A stretch of 64,000 nucleotides of DNA from Rhodococcus erythropolis NBRC 15567 (GCF_001552595.1 NZ_BCRM01000023.1:62001-126000); one strand, 5' to 3'. Numbered from the stretch's first letter, positions 8,583 through 17,562 are shown. Translations and numbers: made by a program. The notes: generated from the letters alone by a model not told the origin.

Positions 8583-9230
8583 ATGCTGAACAGGCTTCCG
8601 GCGGACGAACGCCGCACACAATTGGTCGAGTCCGCTTTGTCTATTGCGGAACAGCGCGGTGTCAGTTCTGTGACGGTAAGGGCGGTGGCAGAGGAGGCCG
8701 GCGTATCGCTCGGCGTCGTTCATTACTGCTTCGAGAGCAAGGAAGCGCTGATCGCGGCAATGGGTGAAACGCTCATTCTGCAGCTCAGTGCGTCGATGCA
8801 GTATGCGTTCGCGCAGGTCCGCCATGCGCCGGATCTCAGTGGCGTGCAGGGGCTCAGGGAATTGCTGCATATCGGCCTGACCGGAATGTGGCCGACCATC
8901 GAAGCAACCCCGGATCGCCAGTTGTTGACCTACGAAATTACCGCGCAGGCACTGCGTAGTCGCAATCTCGGAGCCGAACGTGCTGGGGCAGTTGCATTTG
9001 AGCAGTACCGAATCATGGATGAGCTCGCGGTGTCGTTTCTCGAAGAGTGCGCCAAGATATCGGGCACGGTGTGGACGGAGCCGTTGAGTTCGATTGCGCG
9101 ACTGAGTCTTGCAATGATCGACGGTCTTGTTCTGCGATGGCTGGTCGATCGCGACTCCGACGCGACCATTGCCGAGTTCGGAGAGATGGTTCAGGTAATC
9201 GCCAATAAAGCAGTGGTCGCGCCTCAGTAG
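8583..9230 (+). CDS. TetR-family transcriptional regulator
   Basis: 215 residues. The N-terminal HTH is typical: RRTQLVESALSIAEQRG, then SSVTVRAVAEEAGVSLGVVHYCFESKEAL, the TetR recognition helix with the conserved YCF/YxF. The rest is an all-helical ligand domain with no recognisable ligand signature. Start ATG at 8583 chosen so that the HTH begins near residue 10; longer in-frame options would overlap the operator and promoter region. The gene sits between the lactone oxidase (divergent) and the fold-III PLP gene (downstream, same strand), and matching palindromes lie on both sides, so it probably autoregulates and controls both neighbours. Confidence 0.88.
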   Translation: MLNRLPADERRTQLVESALSIAEQRGVSSVTVRAVAEEAGVSLGVVHYCFESKEALIAAMGETLILQLSASMQYAFAQVRHAPDLSGVQGLRELLHIGLTGMWPTIEATPDRQLLTYEITAQALRSRNLGAERAGAVAFEQYRIMDELAVSFLEECAKISGTVWTEPLSSIARLSLAMIDGLVLRWLVDRDSDATIAEFGEMVQVIANKAVVAPQ

Positions 9231-9237
9231 AACCGCC

Positions 9238-9259
9238 ATCCTGGACATACGTCCAGGAT
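9238..9259. promoter_or_regulatory. TetR operator candidate, copy 2
   Basis: A 22-base perfect palindrome: arms ATCCTGGAC and GTCCAGGAT around a 4-base spacer, starting 8 bases after the tetR stop codon and 42 bases before the GTG chosen for the next gene. It shares the core TGGAC-N4-GTCCAGG with the site at 8521. Its position implies a separate, regulated promoter for the downstream PLP enzyme gene. Confidence 0.7.
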
Positions 9260-9300
9260 TGGTGATTGACTGGTCGCACGCCGCGACGATTGGATCATCT

Positions 9301-10476
9301 GTGACCAGGACCCTTGATCGACTCACTGCTGCCACGCGAGAACTCGACCCGCCTCTGGCTGCTCTGGATCTGACCACACTGCGCAGTAATGCAGCCGACC
9401 TGGTGCGCCGCGCCGGTGGAACCCCGGTGCGAGTGGCGAGCAAATCGGTTCGTTGTCGTACGGTTCTTACTGAAACTCTCGGTGACACACTGACTGCATC
9501 CGGCGGGTTCCGCGGAATCATGGCGTACTCACTGCGCGAGGCTCTGTGGCTGGTCGGGCTCGGCGCACGGGACATCCTGATGGGATACCCGACCGCCGAT
9601 CGTGGCGCCATCGCGGATCTCGCTGCCGATGACACCGCCCTCCAATCGATCACCTTGATGGTCGACGACGATGCGCAGTTGGATCTCATTCGTTCGGCGT
9701 CGACGGGAGATGCGCCTGTCCGGGTGTGTCTCGACGTCGATGCGTCACTTCGGATCGGTCCGATCCATCTGGGTGTACGACGCTCGCCGCTGCGCGAACC
9801 TGCCGCGGTCGCCGCACTCGCGGCGCGTGCTCGCCAGCGCGGATTCTCAGTTGTCGGAGTGATGTTCTACGAGGCCCAGATCGCCGGCCTCCCGGACACC
9901 AGCGCTCCGATCGGTTGGGTCAAGAAGGCCTCTGCACGCGAACTGGCGTCCAGAAGGGGCGCTGTGGTCGCGGCCGTCACCGATGCCGTGGGTGCACTCG
10001 AGATCGTCAACAGCGGCGGTACGGGGTCGCTGGAGGTCAGCTCGGCCGATCCTGTGGTGACCGAGGTAACAGCGGGCTCCGGACTGTACGTACCGACCCT
10101 GTTCGACCGCTACCGTGCCTTCCGTCCCGATCCGGCGCTGTTCTTCGCACTGTCGGCCGTGCGCAAGCCGACGCCGTCGGTCACGACCCTTTTCGGCGGC
10201 GGATACATCGCGTCGGGACCTGCCGGAGCCACCCGCGTTCCGTCACCGGTCTGGCCCGCTGGTCTCAAACTGCTCCGCAACGAAGGAGCCGGCGAAGTCC
10301 AGACACCGGTCACCGGGAAGGAAGCCGGAAACATCGCGATCGGCGACCGCGTATGGTTCCGTCACGCCAAAGCCGGCGAGCTGTGCGAGCGCTTCGACCG
10401 CGTGTATGTGGTCGAAGCCGACGGCACCCGAACCTCGGTTCCCACCTACCGCGGCGAAGGGCAGTGTTTCGGGTAG
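9301..10476 (+). CDS. Fold-type III PLP enzyme (alanine racemase N-domain; D-amino acid aldolase/deaminase-like)
   Basis: 391 residues. The N-terminal TIM-barrel domain carries the PLP-binding lysine in RVASKSVRC (about K48), a segment SGGTGSLE typical of the phosphate-binding glycine loop, and a C-terminal beta domain with a His and a Cys in RHAKAGELCERF, where D-threonine aldolase and D-serine dehydratase bind metal. I infer a D-hydroxyamino acid aldolase or deaminase; the substrate is unknown. Start taken at GTG 9301; GTG 9262 and TTG 9259 are in frame but would overlap the operator. The stop codon lies inside a 17-base tandem duplication (10462-10495). Confidence 0.78.
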   Translation: MTRTLDRLTAATRELDPPLAALDLTTLRSNAADLVRRAGGTPVRVASKSVRCRTVLTETLGDTLTASGGFRGIMAYSLREALWLVGLGARDILMGYPTADRGAIADLAADDTALQSITLMVDDDAQLDLIRSASTGDAPVRVCLDVDASLRIGPIHLGVRRSPLREPAAVAALAARARQRGFSVVGVMFYEAQIAGLPDTSAPIGWVKKASARELASRRGAVVAAVTDAVGALEIVNSGGTGSLEVSSADPVVTEVTAGSGLYVPTLFDRYRAFRPDPALFFALSAVRKPTPSVTTLFGGGYIASGPAGATRVPSPVWPAGLKLLRNEGAGEVQTPVTGKEAGNIAIGDRVWFRHAKAGELCERFDRVYVVEADGTRTSVPTYRGEGQCFG

Positions 10477-10495
10477 GACAGTGTTTCGGGTAGGA
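10462..10495 (+). repeat. 17-bp perfect tandem duplication spanning a stop codon
   Basis: The unit CAGTGTTTCGGGTAGGA occurs twice back to back (10462-10478, 10479-10495). The first copy encodes the last residues and TAG stop of the PLP enzyme gene; the second is entirely downstream. It looks like a recent replication-slippage event with no effect on the protein. Confidence 0.9.
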
Positions 10496-10521
10496 CAGGC
10501 TTTGGGTGTGAAAACATTCGG

Positions 10522-13500
10522 CTAGCTCGTCAACCTCATGAACGCGCCCAGCTCCACCAACCCTGCGGGCGTGCTCGGCATGTACTGCGTCAACGCGTGT
10601 GATCGGACGATGATCGCGCACCACTTGCCGCGGGAGACAGCAACATTGAGGCGGTTCCGCGACAGAAGGAACGACATTCCTCGCGGGGCGTCCTCGACGG
10701 CAGATGCGGCCATCGACACGATTGCCACCGCGGCCTCGCGGCCCTGGAACTTGTCGACGGTCCCGACCTCGACCTCCGTGAGACCGGCTTCGGTGAGATC
10801 GCGCTCGACGGTACCGACCTGGGCGTTGTATGCCGCGACCACGAGGATGTCCGACTGCTCCAGGGGCCGGGTTCCCTCGAACTCGCTCGGATCGGTCCAT
10901 GGCGTACCGAGAAGGCCCTGGATCTGGCGAACGATTTCCTGGGACTCTTCCGGGGAGTACGTGGAATTGCCGCGGTGATCGACGAACACCGTGTGCACTC
11001 CGGCAGCGAGTCCGTCGAGTTTCCTTGCCGCACTCACGGTTTCCTGAGAATGGAGCTTGCCCTCGTACGACAGTGCGGACACGGGCGCACACAGATCCGG
11101 GTGCATCCGCCAAGTCTTCTCGAGGAAGTAGCCGAGTTCGGGTGGCAGTGCGCCGTGTCCCTCGGCGAGCCAACCGAGCGCCGATTCGTCGACAGGTTCG
11201 GGGTGAGTACCTTGGCTCACCTGCGGCAACTGCTGCGGATCGCCCAGCAGCAACAGGTTTCGCGCGGAAATCGCGACGGCAATGGTGTTGGCGAGCGCGA
11301 ACTGGCCCGCCTCGTCCACCACGAGCAGGTCCAAGCTGCCCGCCGGAACACGATCGGTGTTCGCGAAGTCCCACGCAGTGCCGCCGATGACGCAGCCGAC
11401 GCCTTCGGCCTCGGCGATGAATCCCGCATATTCTTCGGATGCGATGTCCTGCCATTCTGCGGTCTTGCTGCGGCTGCCCTTCTTCGCGACCAGTGCAGGG
11501 TCCACGCCGGCCTTCAGAATGCCGCCGAGCATGTTCTCGACCACCGAATGTGACTGAGCCACCACTCCGATTCGCCACTGATGTCGTTCGATCAGTGTCT
11601 TGACGACACGAGCACCCGTGTACGTCTTGCCCGTACCAGGGGGACCCTGTACTGCCACGTAGGAATCATCGAGGTCGAGAAGTGCGGCGGTGATGGCGTC
11701 CGCGTAGTTGTTGTCGCCGCCGACGGGCGGGAGCGGTGAACCCGAGCGTGTCCTCGGGGTGCTGCGCCGGAGAATGTCGACCGCTGCTACGGGTGGCAGT
11801 TCGGGCAGGATCTCGCTGGCGCCGGATGCGGCAGCGGCGATGGACTTCTCCATGCGTCCGGTGGGAATCGGACGACCAGGTGCCAATGCGACTGGAGCAT
11901 CCAGGTATTCGTCACCGCCGAGCAGTTCTTCGACGGTGACCACGTCGAGTCCTTCGGACTTGACCACGGCCGTGACCTTGACGCTGCTGGTGCCGCGTTG
12001 GGTGGGGTTCTCGCTGGCAACAGCATCGGGGGAGGGGGTTGCGTAGAGAGCGAACAGATCACTGCCCGGGCTCAAAGACGTTCCGGTGCCGAAACTTCCG
12101 GTCAGCTGAATGTGTCGACGGAACTTCTTCTGACGTGGGGTGCTCTTGTGCCAGTCCGCCTCGATTTCGGACTGTTCGACCACCATGACGTCGCGGATGT
12201 CCACCAGGTCTTCGATCGGTGTGACCAATCGGTCGAAGTGGGCCCACCAGTACGGCTTCCGCTCACGATTGTGGTACCCCACCGCAGCAGCCAGTAGAGC
12301 AGCTGCCTGCTGATCGGGGGTACGCGCCGAACCTGCCTTGTGTCCTGCGAATTCGCGGAGCGCGATCTCCGATTCGGTGAGCTCCTCGAGTGGAATCTTG
12401 ATCTGCCCGGTCGGCTCACGAAGTTCGACGCCGTGTTCTGCGGCGCGCTCGGCAAGCCAATCACGCAGGCGCAGAGTGGATTCGCAGTCGTACTCGTTGT
12501 AGTCGGAGATGCCCTGAAGAAGTTCCCTGGCCTGGTCGGCTTGTCCTCCGTCGCGCAATTGGCAGTAGTCGGCATAAGCGACAACCGAAGCGGCGGCATT
12601 GGTCACGTCGCCGTCGCGGCCGTGCTCACCCATGTACAGCGGCTCGAGTTTCTTGATGCTGTACGAGCGTTGTCCGATCCGCAGGCAGGCGCGGACGATC
12701 GGGTACAGGTCCACGAGCACGTTCTCGCTGAGCAGCGTGTCCACCGTTTGCTCGCCGACACCGTGACGTGCGGCCAAGCGCAACAGCGCCGATTTCTCGT
12801 ACGCGGCGTAGTGATAGATGTGCATGCCGGGGTGAGCTTCTCGGCGCGCGGTGACGTAGTCGAGGAAGTCGAGGAGTGCCTGGCGTTCACCGTCGCGATC
12901 GTGTGCCCAGAACGGCTTGAACACGTAGTCGTCCGCCGGTCCTTCGACCACACCGAAAAGGTATTCCAACCCCCAGTCGGTGGATCCGTCCTCGGCCCAG
13001 AGGGGATCGCCCTCGAAGTCGAAGAAGATGTCGCCGTCGTCGGGGACGGGTAGTCCGCCGAGCGCCGAGGGTTCGTAGACCTCGAATTCGGCGTCGCCGG
13101 ATTGTTCCTGACGAAGTTGAACCGCGGCCTGTGCACGGAGTTTGTCGAGTGTTTCCCGTCGAATTCCCTCGACAGGGCCGGTGCTCGCGGCGAGTTCGTC
13201 AATTGTCGTGATCCCCGAGACGATCAGCTGTTCACGCTGATTGCCGCGGACGCCCGCAACCAGCAGCAGGTCCCGATGACTTTCGACTTCGACGCTGCAG
13301 GTGTTGCATCGACCACAACGCAGGTACCGATCGTCGAGCCACTGTGTCGGTTTCCCCTCAGCACGGTGCTCGTCGAGGACTCGTTCGAGTTCAGCTCTGC
13401 GTGCTGCGAATACCGGCGCGATGTCTCCGATGTCGTGCGACGACGTGCTGCCGTCGCCGAGCAGTAGATGAACCTGATCGGAGGCGGCAATTGCATTGCG

Positions 13501-13965
13501 CTCCAACGCATCCGCGTATGCGGCGAGTTGTAGAAGTGCCGACACCTTGGCGTGCCGGGAGAGCTTGCTGTCGTAGACCGCGTAGGTGTCGCCTTCGCGG
13601 ACGAGGAAATCGCAGAACCCGAGGAATCGGCCGTCGAAAAAGGTTCCCTGATAGATGACGGGCGCGCCCGATCGTGCTGCCTCGACGGTGGCCAACGTGG
13701 CAGCGGTCAGGCCTGCGCGTGAGTGTTCCGGTCGCGGCATGACGACGACGCCGTCTCCGTGTTGATCGATGAACTTCTGAAGCTGTTCGCGCTCGTGCGA
13801 GTCGCCGAGGCTCGACGTCCGCTCGAGCATCGGATCTGCCTCGACCGCCTCGGCTGAGATCAGACCGGTGCGGGCGTCGAGTTGCCGCAACAGTGCGAAC
13901 TCGCACGAGGCCGCGGCCGAGAGGTCACTGGCGCTGTAGACGATCTGATCATCGAGTAGGAACAC
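10522..13965 (-). CDS. TM0106-type RecB-like nuclease fused to a superfamily 1 helicase
   Basis: About 1147 residues. Residues 1-300: a RecB-family nuclease domain with the PD-(D/E)XK-like YAVYDSKLSR (about D132, K134), followed by QLAAYADAL and a cysteine cluster CGRCNTC (about 216-222) that could hold an Fe-S cluster as in AddB/Cas4. Residues about 310-500: RNase-H-like domain starting FFDFEGDPLW. Residues about 770-1147: SF1 helicase of the Upf1/Dna2 group with Walker A GPPGTGKT (about 773), Walker B VVDEAGQ (about 883), GDPQQLPQVS, VDKFQGRE and the final NVAVSRGK. Start GTG 13965. The likely role is DNA end processing or repair; it stands alone, not in an operon. Confidence 0.85.
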   Translation of the reverse strand: MFLLDDQIVYSASDLSAAASCEFALLRQLDARTGLISAEAVEADPMLERTSSLGDSHEREQLQKFIDQHGDGVVVMPRPEHSRAGLTAATLATVEAARSGAPVIYQGTFFDGRFLGFCDFLVREGDTYAVYDSKLSRHAKVSALLQLAAYADALERNAIAASDQVHLLLGDGSTSSHDIGDIAPVFAARRAELERVLDEHRAEGKPTQWLDDRYLRCGRCNTCSVEVESHRDLLLVAGVRGNQREQLIVSGITTIDELAASTGPVEGIRRETLDKLRAQAAVQLRQEQSGDAEFEVYEPSALGGLPVPDDGDIFFDFEGDPLWAEDGSTDWGLEYLFGVVEGPADDYVFKPFWAHDRDGERQALLDFLDYVTARREAHPGMHIYHYAAYEKSALLRLAARHGVGEQTVDTLLSENVLVDLYPIVRACLRIGQRSYSIKKLEPLYMGEHGRDGDVTNAAASVVAYADYCQLRDGGQADQARELLQGISDYNEYDCESTLRLRDWLAERAAEHGVELREPTGQIKIPLEELTESEIALREFAGHKAGSARTPDQQAAALLAAAVGYHNRERKPYWWAHFDRLVTPIEDLVDIRDVMVVEQSEIEADWHKSTPRQKKFRRHIQLTGSFGTGTSLSPGSDLFALYATPSPDAVASENPTQRGTSSVKVTAVVKSEGLDVVTVEELLGGDEYLDAPVALAPGRPIPTGRMEKSIAAAASGASEILPELPPVAAVDILRRSTPRTRSGSPLPPVGGDNNYADAITAALLDLDDSYVAVQGPPGTGKTYTGARVVKTLIERHQWRIGVVAQSHSVVENMLGGILKAGVDPALVAKKGSRSKTAEWQDIASEEYAGFIAEAEGVGCVIGGTAWDFANTDRVPAGSLDLLVVDEAGQFALANTIAVAISARNLLLLGDPQQLPQVSQGTHPEPVDESALGWLAEGHGALPPELGYFLEKTWRMHPDLCAPVSALSYEGKLHSQETVSAARKLDGLAAGVHTVFVDHRGNSTYSPEESQEIVRQIQGLLGTPWTDPSEFEGTRPLEQSDILVVAAYNAQVGTVERDLTEAGLTEVEVGTVDKFQGREAAVAIVSMAASAVEDAPRGMSFLLSRNRLNVAVSRGKWCAIIVRSHALTQYMPSTPAGLVELGAFMRLTS

Positions 13966-14048
13966 ACGGAGATTGTGCCATCGCTCACCGACAAGGCAAC
14001 CCACCAGTAATCGCCCACCGCCCGCGGATACCCGTAGGAGAGTGCAGA

Positions 14049-14690
14049 ATGACGAGCATGCCCTTCTTCGACGGACGAACCGGTCAGGTGCACTTTCGGC
14101 ATTGGCCGGCGGCAGGGGGCGCAGTGCCCACTGTGTCTTTGGTCTTTCTGCACGGCCTCGGTCAGCACAGCGGGCAGTATCACCGTTTCGCGGGTGCAAT
14201 GACGGCGTCGGGGATCGACGTGTGGGCGATCGATCACACCGGGCACGGTTTGTCGGAGGGTGATCCGGGAGTCGGGGCTCCGCTCTCCGATCTTGCTGCC
14301 GATGCAGCCGCGCTGGCTGACATCGCCTTGGCGGAACTGCCCGAAGTTCCGCAGGCGGTGATGGGTCATTCGTTAGGTGCCGTGACTGCGCTGACGGTGC
14401 TGGCTCATCGCGATCACGAATTCGCGTCCGCCGTGTTGTGCGGCATCCCGCGCAGCGCGGTGGAGCAACACGGGTGGGCGGAACTCTCCGACGCGGGCAT
14501 CCCAGTCCTGGTCGTTCACGGTACCGACGACCGGATCGCCCCGGTTGATCCCGTCCGGGACTGGGCGCGGACGCTGCGCAACGTCGAGATGCGCGAGTTC
14601 GAGGATGCCGGTCACGACCTGCTGCACGAGAAGGTTCACGCCAGTGTCACCAACGTCAGTCGTGAATTCCTTCTCGCGCATTCCAGGTAG
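14049..14690 (+). CDS. Alpha/beta hydrolase, monoacylglycerol lipase/lysophospholipase type
   Basis: 213 residues, shorter than most family members (about 270) because the cap region is compact. The oxyanion strand FLHGLGQHSGQY and the GHGLSEG motif are typical of the monoglyceride lipase group. Nucleophile elbow GHSLGA, then the acid in HGTDDRIAP and the histidine in DAGHDLLHE complete the catalytic triad. Expected to hydrolyse monoacylglycerols or short esters. Start ATG at 14049 with GGAG eight bases upstream; ATG 14058 is an alternative. Divergent from the nuclease-helicase and convergent with the isochorismatase gene (5-base gap). Confidence 0.85.
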   Translation: MTSMPFFDGRTGQVHFRHWPAAGGAVPTVSLVFLHGLGQHSGQYHRFAGAMTASGIDVWAIDHTGHGLSEGDPGVGAPLSDLAADAAALADIALAELPEVPQAVMGHSLGAVTALTVLAHRDHEFASAVLCGIPRSAVEQHGWAELSDAGIPVLVVHGTDDRIAPVDPVRDWARTLRNVEMREFEDAGHDLLHEKVHASVTNVSREFLLAHSR

Positions 14691-14695
14691 TCCTC

Positions 14696-15313
14696 TCAGG
14701 AGAGCGCGCCGAGCACCTCTTTCGACGTGACGGGGTGCGAGAACATCGGGTAGTCGTAGGTGATCGCGTTCTCGTGTTCGGCGACCGAAGTGCCTGCCAC
14801 GCAATCGGTGAGTGTGATGACCCGGTAACCGTTCTCGTATCCGGTGCGCATGGTCGATTCGACGCAGCAGTTGGTCAGGAAGCCGCCGAGAAGGATCGTG
14901 CGAATTCCTTTGCTGCGCAGAATGAAATCGAGGTTGGTGCTGGCAAAAGTGTCGAGTCCGCGCTTGCCCTCGATGACGATGTCGCCGTCTTTCGGGGTGA
15001 GTTCGTCGACGATCGCAGCTCCCCAGGAACCCTTCACGAAAGCCTTGCCGTCGACGACGCCCTTGAGGATGCCGTACGGATGCGAGGTGATTTCGTTGTA
15101 CCCCTCGGCGAAGGTGATCGGTGCGTGCATCACGGTGACACCTGCCGCCCGAGCCGCATCGACCAGCGCAGTGGTGTTCGCGAGGAGTCCGTTCGATTCC
15201 ATGACAGGAGCGACGGCCTCGTGAAGAACACCGCCCTCGGTGGTGAAGTCGTTCTGGTACTCGATGAGCACGACGGCAGTGGTTGCTGGATCCAATTCGA
15301 GCTTGTCGGTCAT
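14696..15313 (-). CDS. Isochorismatase-family cysteine hydrolase
   Basis: 205 residues. The catalytic triad is visible: D22 in LIEYQNDF, K117 in VIEGKRGLD, and C150 in FLTNCCVEST. The family hydrolyses amides, N-carbamoyl amides or the enol ether of isochorismate; the Cys form points to amide/nicotinamidase-like chemistry rather than isochorismate. Start at ATG 15313, preceded by AAGGTG; an upstream in-frame start would extend into the operator region. It is divergent from a GntR/FCD regulator with a TTGTC-A-GACAA operator between them, so it is probably part of the same 2-hydroxyacid or amide catabolic regulon. Confidence 0.85.
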   Translation of the reverse strand: MTDKLELDPATTAVVLIEYQNDFTTEGGVLHEAVAPVMESNGLLANTTALVDAARAAGVTVMHAPITFAEGYNEITSHPYGILKGVVDGKAFVKGSWGAAIVDELTPKDGDIVIEGKRGLDTFASTNLDFILRSKGIRTILLGGFLTNCCVESTMRTGYENGYRVITLTDCVAGTSVAEHENAITYDYPMFSHPVTSKEVLGALS

Positions 15314-15367
15314 GGTCGACACCTTGTCTGTTGTGGTCCGGGTCACGAATCTTCTCAATTAAACAGT

Positions 15368-15378
15368 TTGTCAGACAA
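15368..15378. promoter_or_regulatory. FadR/GntR-type operator
   Basis: An 11-base perfect palindrome TTGTC-A-GACAA, matching the TNGTNNNACNA consensus of FCD-domain GntR regulators. It lies in the 92-base gap between the divergent isochorismatase gene and the GntR gene, 27 bases before the latter's start. One site could control both directions. Confidence 0.7.
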
Positions 15379-15405
15379 GCAGGCAAGGGGTGGTAGCGTC
15401 GCGGC

Positions 15406-16107
15406 ATGGATACGACTCCGTTGTCGCGCATGCCGCTCAGCCTTGCCGTGTCGGGAAGAATCCGTGCTGCCATACTCGACGGCTCGCTTCCCGTCGGCGA
15501 GGCGTTGCCGACCGAACAGGAACTCGCGCAGACGTTCTCGGTGGGTCGATCGACGGTGCGCGAGGCACTTCGTGTCCTGCAGGCACAGGGATTGTTGACC
15601 GGCGCGGACACCACCTCTACTGCCAGGCCTCGGGTGACGCACGAGCACACCGCCGATTCTGCGGCCACCGCTCTCAGTACGGCACTGCAAGTGGGCGCGG
15701 TTCCGCTCGGCGATCTTGTCGAATTGCGAGTGCTGCTCGAAGCTGCTGCGCTGCGAACCGTCGCCGTCGTGCCAGACGACGCCCGGGCTGCGATCGAGCG
15801 AATGCGCATCGCAACACTTGCCGACGACTCGGTCGCATTCCACGACGCCGACGTCGACTTTCACGTTGCGCTCGCCGGAGCGGGCGGGAACAAGGCGTTC
15901 GGGTTGGTCATGACGGTTCTCCGCGACAGCATCGCCGGCTACCTGCTGAGCGAACTCGACTCGCGCGAGAACTCGGCGGCCACGCTCGGCGCACTGCTGG
16001 CAGAGCACGAGGGTATCGCCGACGCGATCGAGCGCGGCGCAGCTGACGAGGCCGCCGATTTGGTCGAGCGCCATGTGCGCGGATTCTACGAAGGACGAAC
16101 GGAATGA
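15406..16107 (+). CDS. GntR-family regulator, FadR/FCD subfamily
   Basis: 233 residues. Winged HTH at about residues 10-70 (SGRIRAAILDGSLPVGEALPTEQELAQTF is the hallmark start, with STVREALRVLQAQGLL as recognition helix and wing). C-terminal all-helical FCD domain with the metal/ligand-binding Asp and His in FHDADVDFHVALAG and LLAEHEGIADAIERG. FCD regulators usually sense carboxylic acids such as lactate, glycolate or oxaloacetate. The stop overlaps the start of the FAD oxidase gene by 4 bases (ATGA), so they are translationally coupled; a matching operator lies upstream. Confidence 0.9.
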   Translation: MDTTPLSRMPLSLAVSGRIRAAILDGSLPVGEALPTEQELAQTFSVGRSTVREALRVLQAQGLLTGADTTSTARPRVTHEHTADSAATALSTALQVGAVPLGDLVELRVLLEAAALRTVAVVPDDARAAIERMRIATLADDSVAFHDADVDFHVALAGAGGNKAFGLVMTVLRDSIAGYLLSELDSRENSAATLGALLAEHEGIADAIERGAADEAADLVERHVRGFYEGRTE

Positions 16108-17474
16108 CCACGAGTATCGATCTGTTGGGCGAACGCTTGCAGAAAGCGGTGGGGGACAGGGCGACAACCGATCCCGACCGGATGGGCGCGTACGTCCGGG
16201 ATCAATCACTGCTCACTGCAGCCGGAAGGCCCGCCGCGCTGGTCAAGGCGAAGACGGTCGACGACGTCGTCGCGGTTATGACAGTGGCGCACGAACTCTC
16301 CGTTCCGGTGGTGACACGAGGGGCAGGTACCGGGTTGGCCGGCGCTGCCAATGCGCTCGACGGGTGCATCGTCTTGAGCGTCGCGGGCATGGATCGCATT
16401 CTCGAGATCGATCCTGCCGCGCGCACCGCCACGGTGGAGCCCGGAGTGATCAATGGTGACCTGGCGGAAGCTGCTGCACAGCAGGGTCTTTGGTACGTAC
16501 CGGATCCGGGAAGCCGGGCCATCTCGAGTATCGGCGGCAATCTGGCGACAAATGCAGGCGGCATCTGTTGCGCCAAGTACGGCGTCACCGGTGATCACGT
16601 CGCGGCCCTGACGGCGGTACTCGCCGACGGGCGTGTGGTCCGTACCGGTGCACGGACGCGCAAAAATGTTGCGGGGCTGGACCTGACACATCTGCTCGTG
16701 GGCTCGGAGGGAACGCTCGCGGTCATCGTCGAAGCCACGATGCGGTTGCGTACGGCGCCCACTGCGGCGACCACCGTCGTCGCCTTCTTCGATTCCGCGG
16801 AGTCCGCGATCGATGCCGTCCTCGCCGTGTCGGCAGTGGCCGAACCGTGTCAGATGGAGTTGATGGACGACGTCACCATCGGCGCGGTCAATCGGCTGAC
16901 GAAGATGGGGTTGGACGAATCGGCCGGGGCGATGCTGCTCATCCAGTGCGACGGTAGGTCGGCGGCCGCCGAGGCAGCGGACTGCGCCGCGGCGTGCGAA
17001 AGTGCCGGGGCTCGAGAGGTTTTCCACACCGACGATCCCGTGGAAGGTGAAGAGTTCACTGCCGCCCGCCGGATGGCGTTGCCAGCTCTCGAGGCGTTGG
17101 GCACGGTACTTCTCGACGACGTCGCGGTGCCGGTGCCGGCGTTGCCGTCCATGTTGGAATGCATTCGTGAAGCGGCCGATCGCCACGGTGTCACGATCGG
17201 AACCTTCGGCCACGCCGCCGACGGCAATCTCCACCCGACCATCGTGTTCGACGCTGCCGAAACGGGAGCGCAGGATCGTGCGCGCGGAGCTTTCGACGAC
17301 ATCGTTGCCGGCGCACTGGCGTTGGGCGGAACGATCAGCGGTGAACACGGTATCGGGGTTCTCAAAGCGCCGTACATGGCAGATATGGTCGGCCAGACCG
17401 AACGCCAGTTGATGCTTGCGGTGAAGGCCGCATTCGATCCGAAGAGCATTCTCAATCCCGGACGGGGTATCTGA
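16104..17474 (+). CDS. FAD-linked glycolate/D-lactate oxidase, GlcD family
   Basis: 456 residues. FAD-binding PCMH domain with VPVVTRGAGTGLAGAANAL, SIGGNLATNAGGICCAKYG and LVGSEGTLAVI; C-terminal domain with the active-site GHAADGNLHPTIVF and the closing SGEHGIGVLKAPYM. These are the signatures of glycolate oxidase subunit GlcD and D-lactate dehydrogenase. Coupled by a 4-base overlap to an FCD regulator, a family that senses such hydroxyacids, so glycolate, D-lactate or a related 2-hydroxyacid is a reasonable inferred substrate. No GlcE/GlcF partner is present, so it probably works alone or with distant partners. Confidence 0.88.
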   Translation: MTTSIDLLGERLQKAVGDRATTDPDRMGAYVRDQSLLTAAGRPAALVKAKTVDDVVAVMTVAHELSVPVVTRGAGTGLAGAANALDGCIVLSVAGMDRILEIDPAARTATVEPGVINGDLAEAAAQQGLWYVPDPGSRAISSIGGNLATNAGGICCAKYGVTGDHVAALTAVLADGRVVRTGARTRKNVAGLDLTHLLVGSEGTLAVIVEATMRLRTAPTAATTVVAFFDSAESAIDAVLAVSAVAEPCQMELMDDVTIGAVNRLTKMGLDESAGAMLLIQCDGRSAAAEAADCAAACESAGAREVFHTDDPVEGEEFTAARRMALPALEALGTVLLDDVAVPVPALPSMLECIREAADRHGVTIGTFGHAADGNLHPTIVFDAAETGAQDRARGAFDDIVAGALALGGTISGEHGIGVLKAPYMADMVGQTERQLMLAVKAAFDPKSILNPGRGI

Positions 17475-17562
17475 GCGCTTCTTCCGACCCTCACTCGTCG
17501 GAAATTGCGCTACCAGACGAACTTGTTGCTGCACGACGCTTTTTCGAGTGACGATGGCCGTC

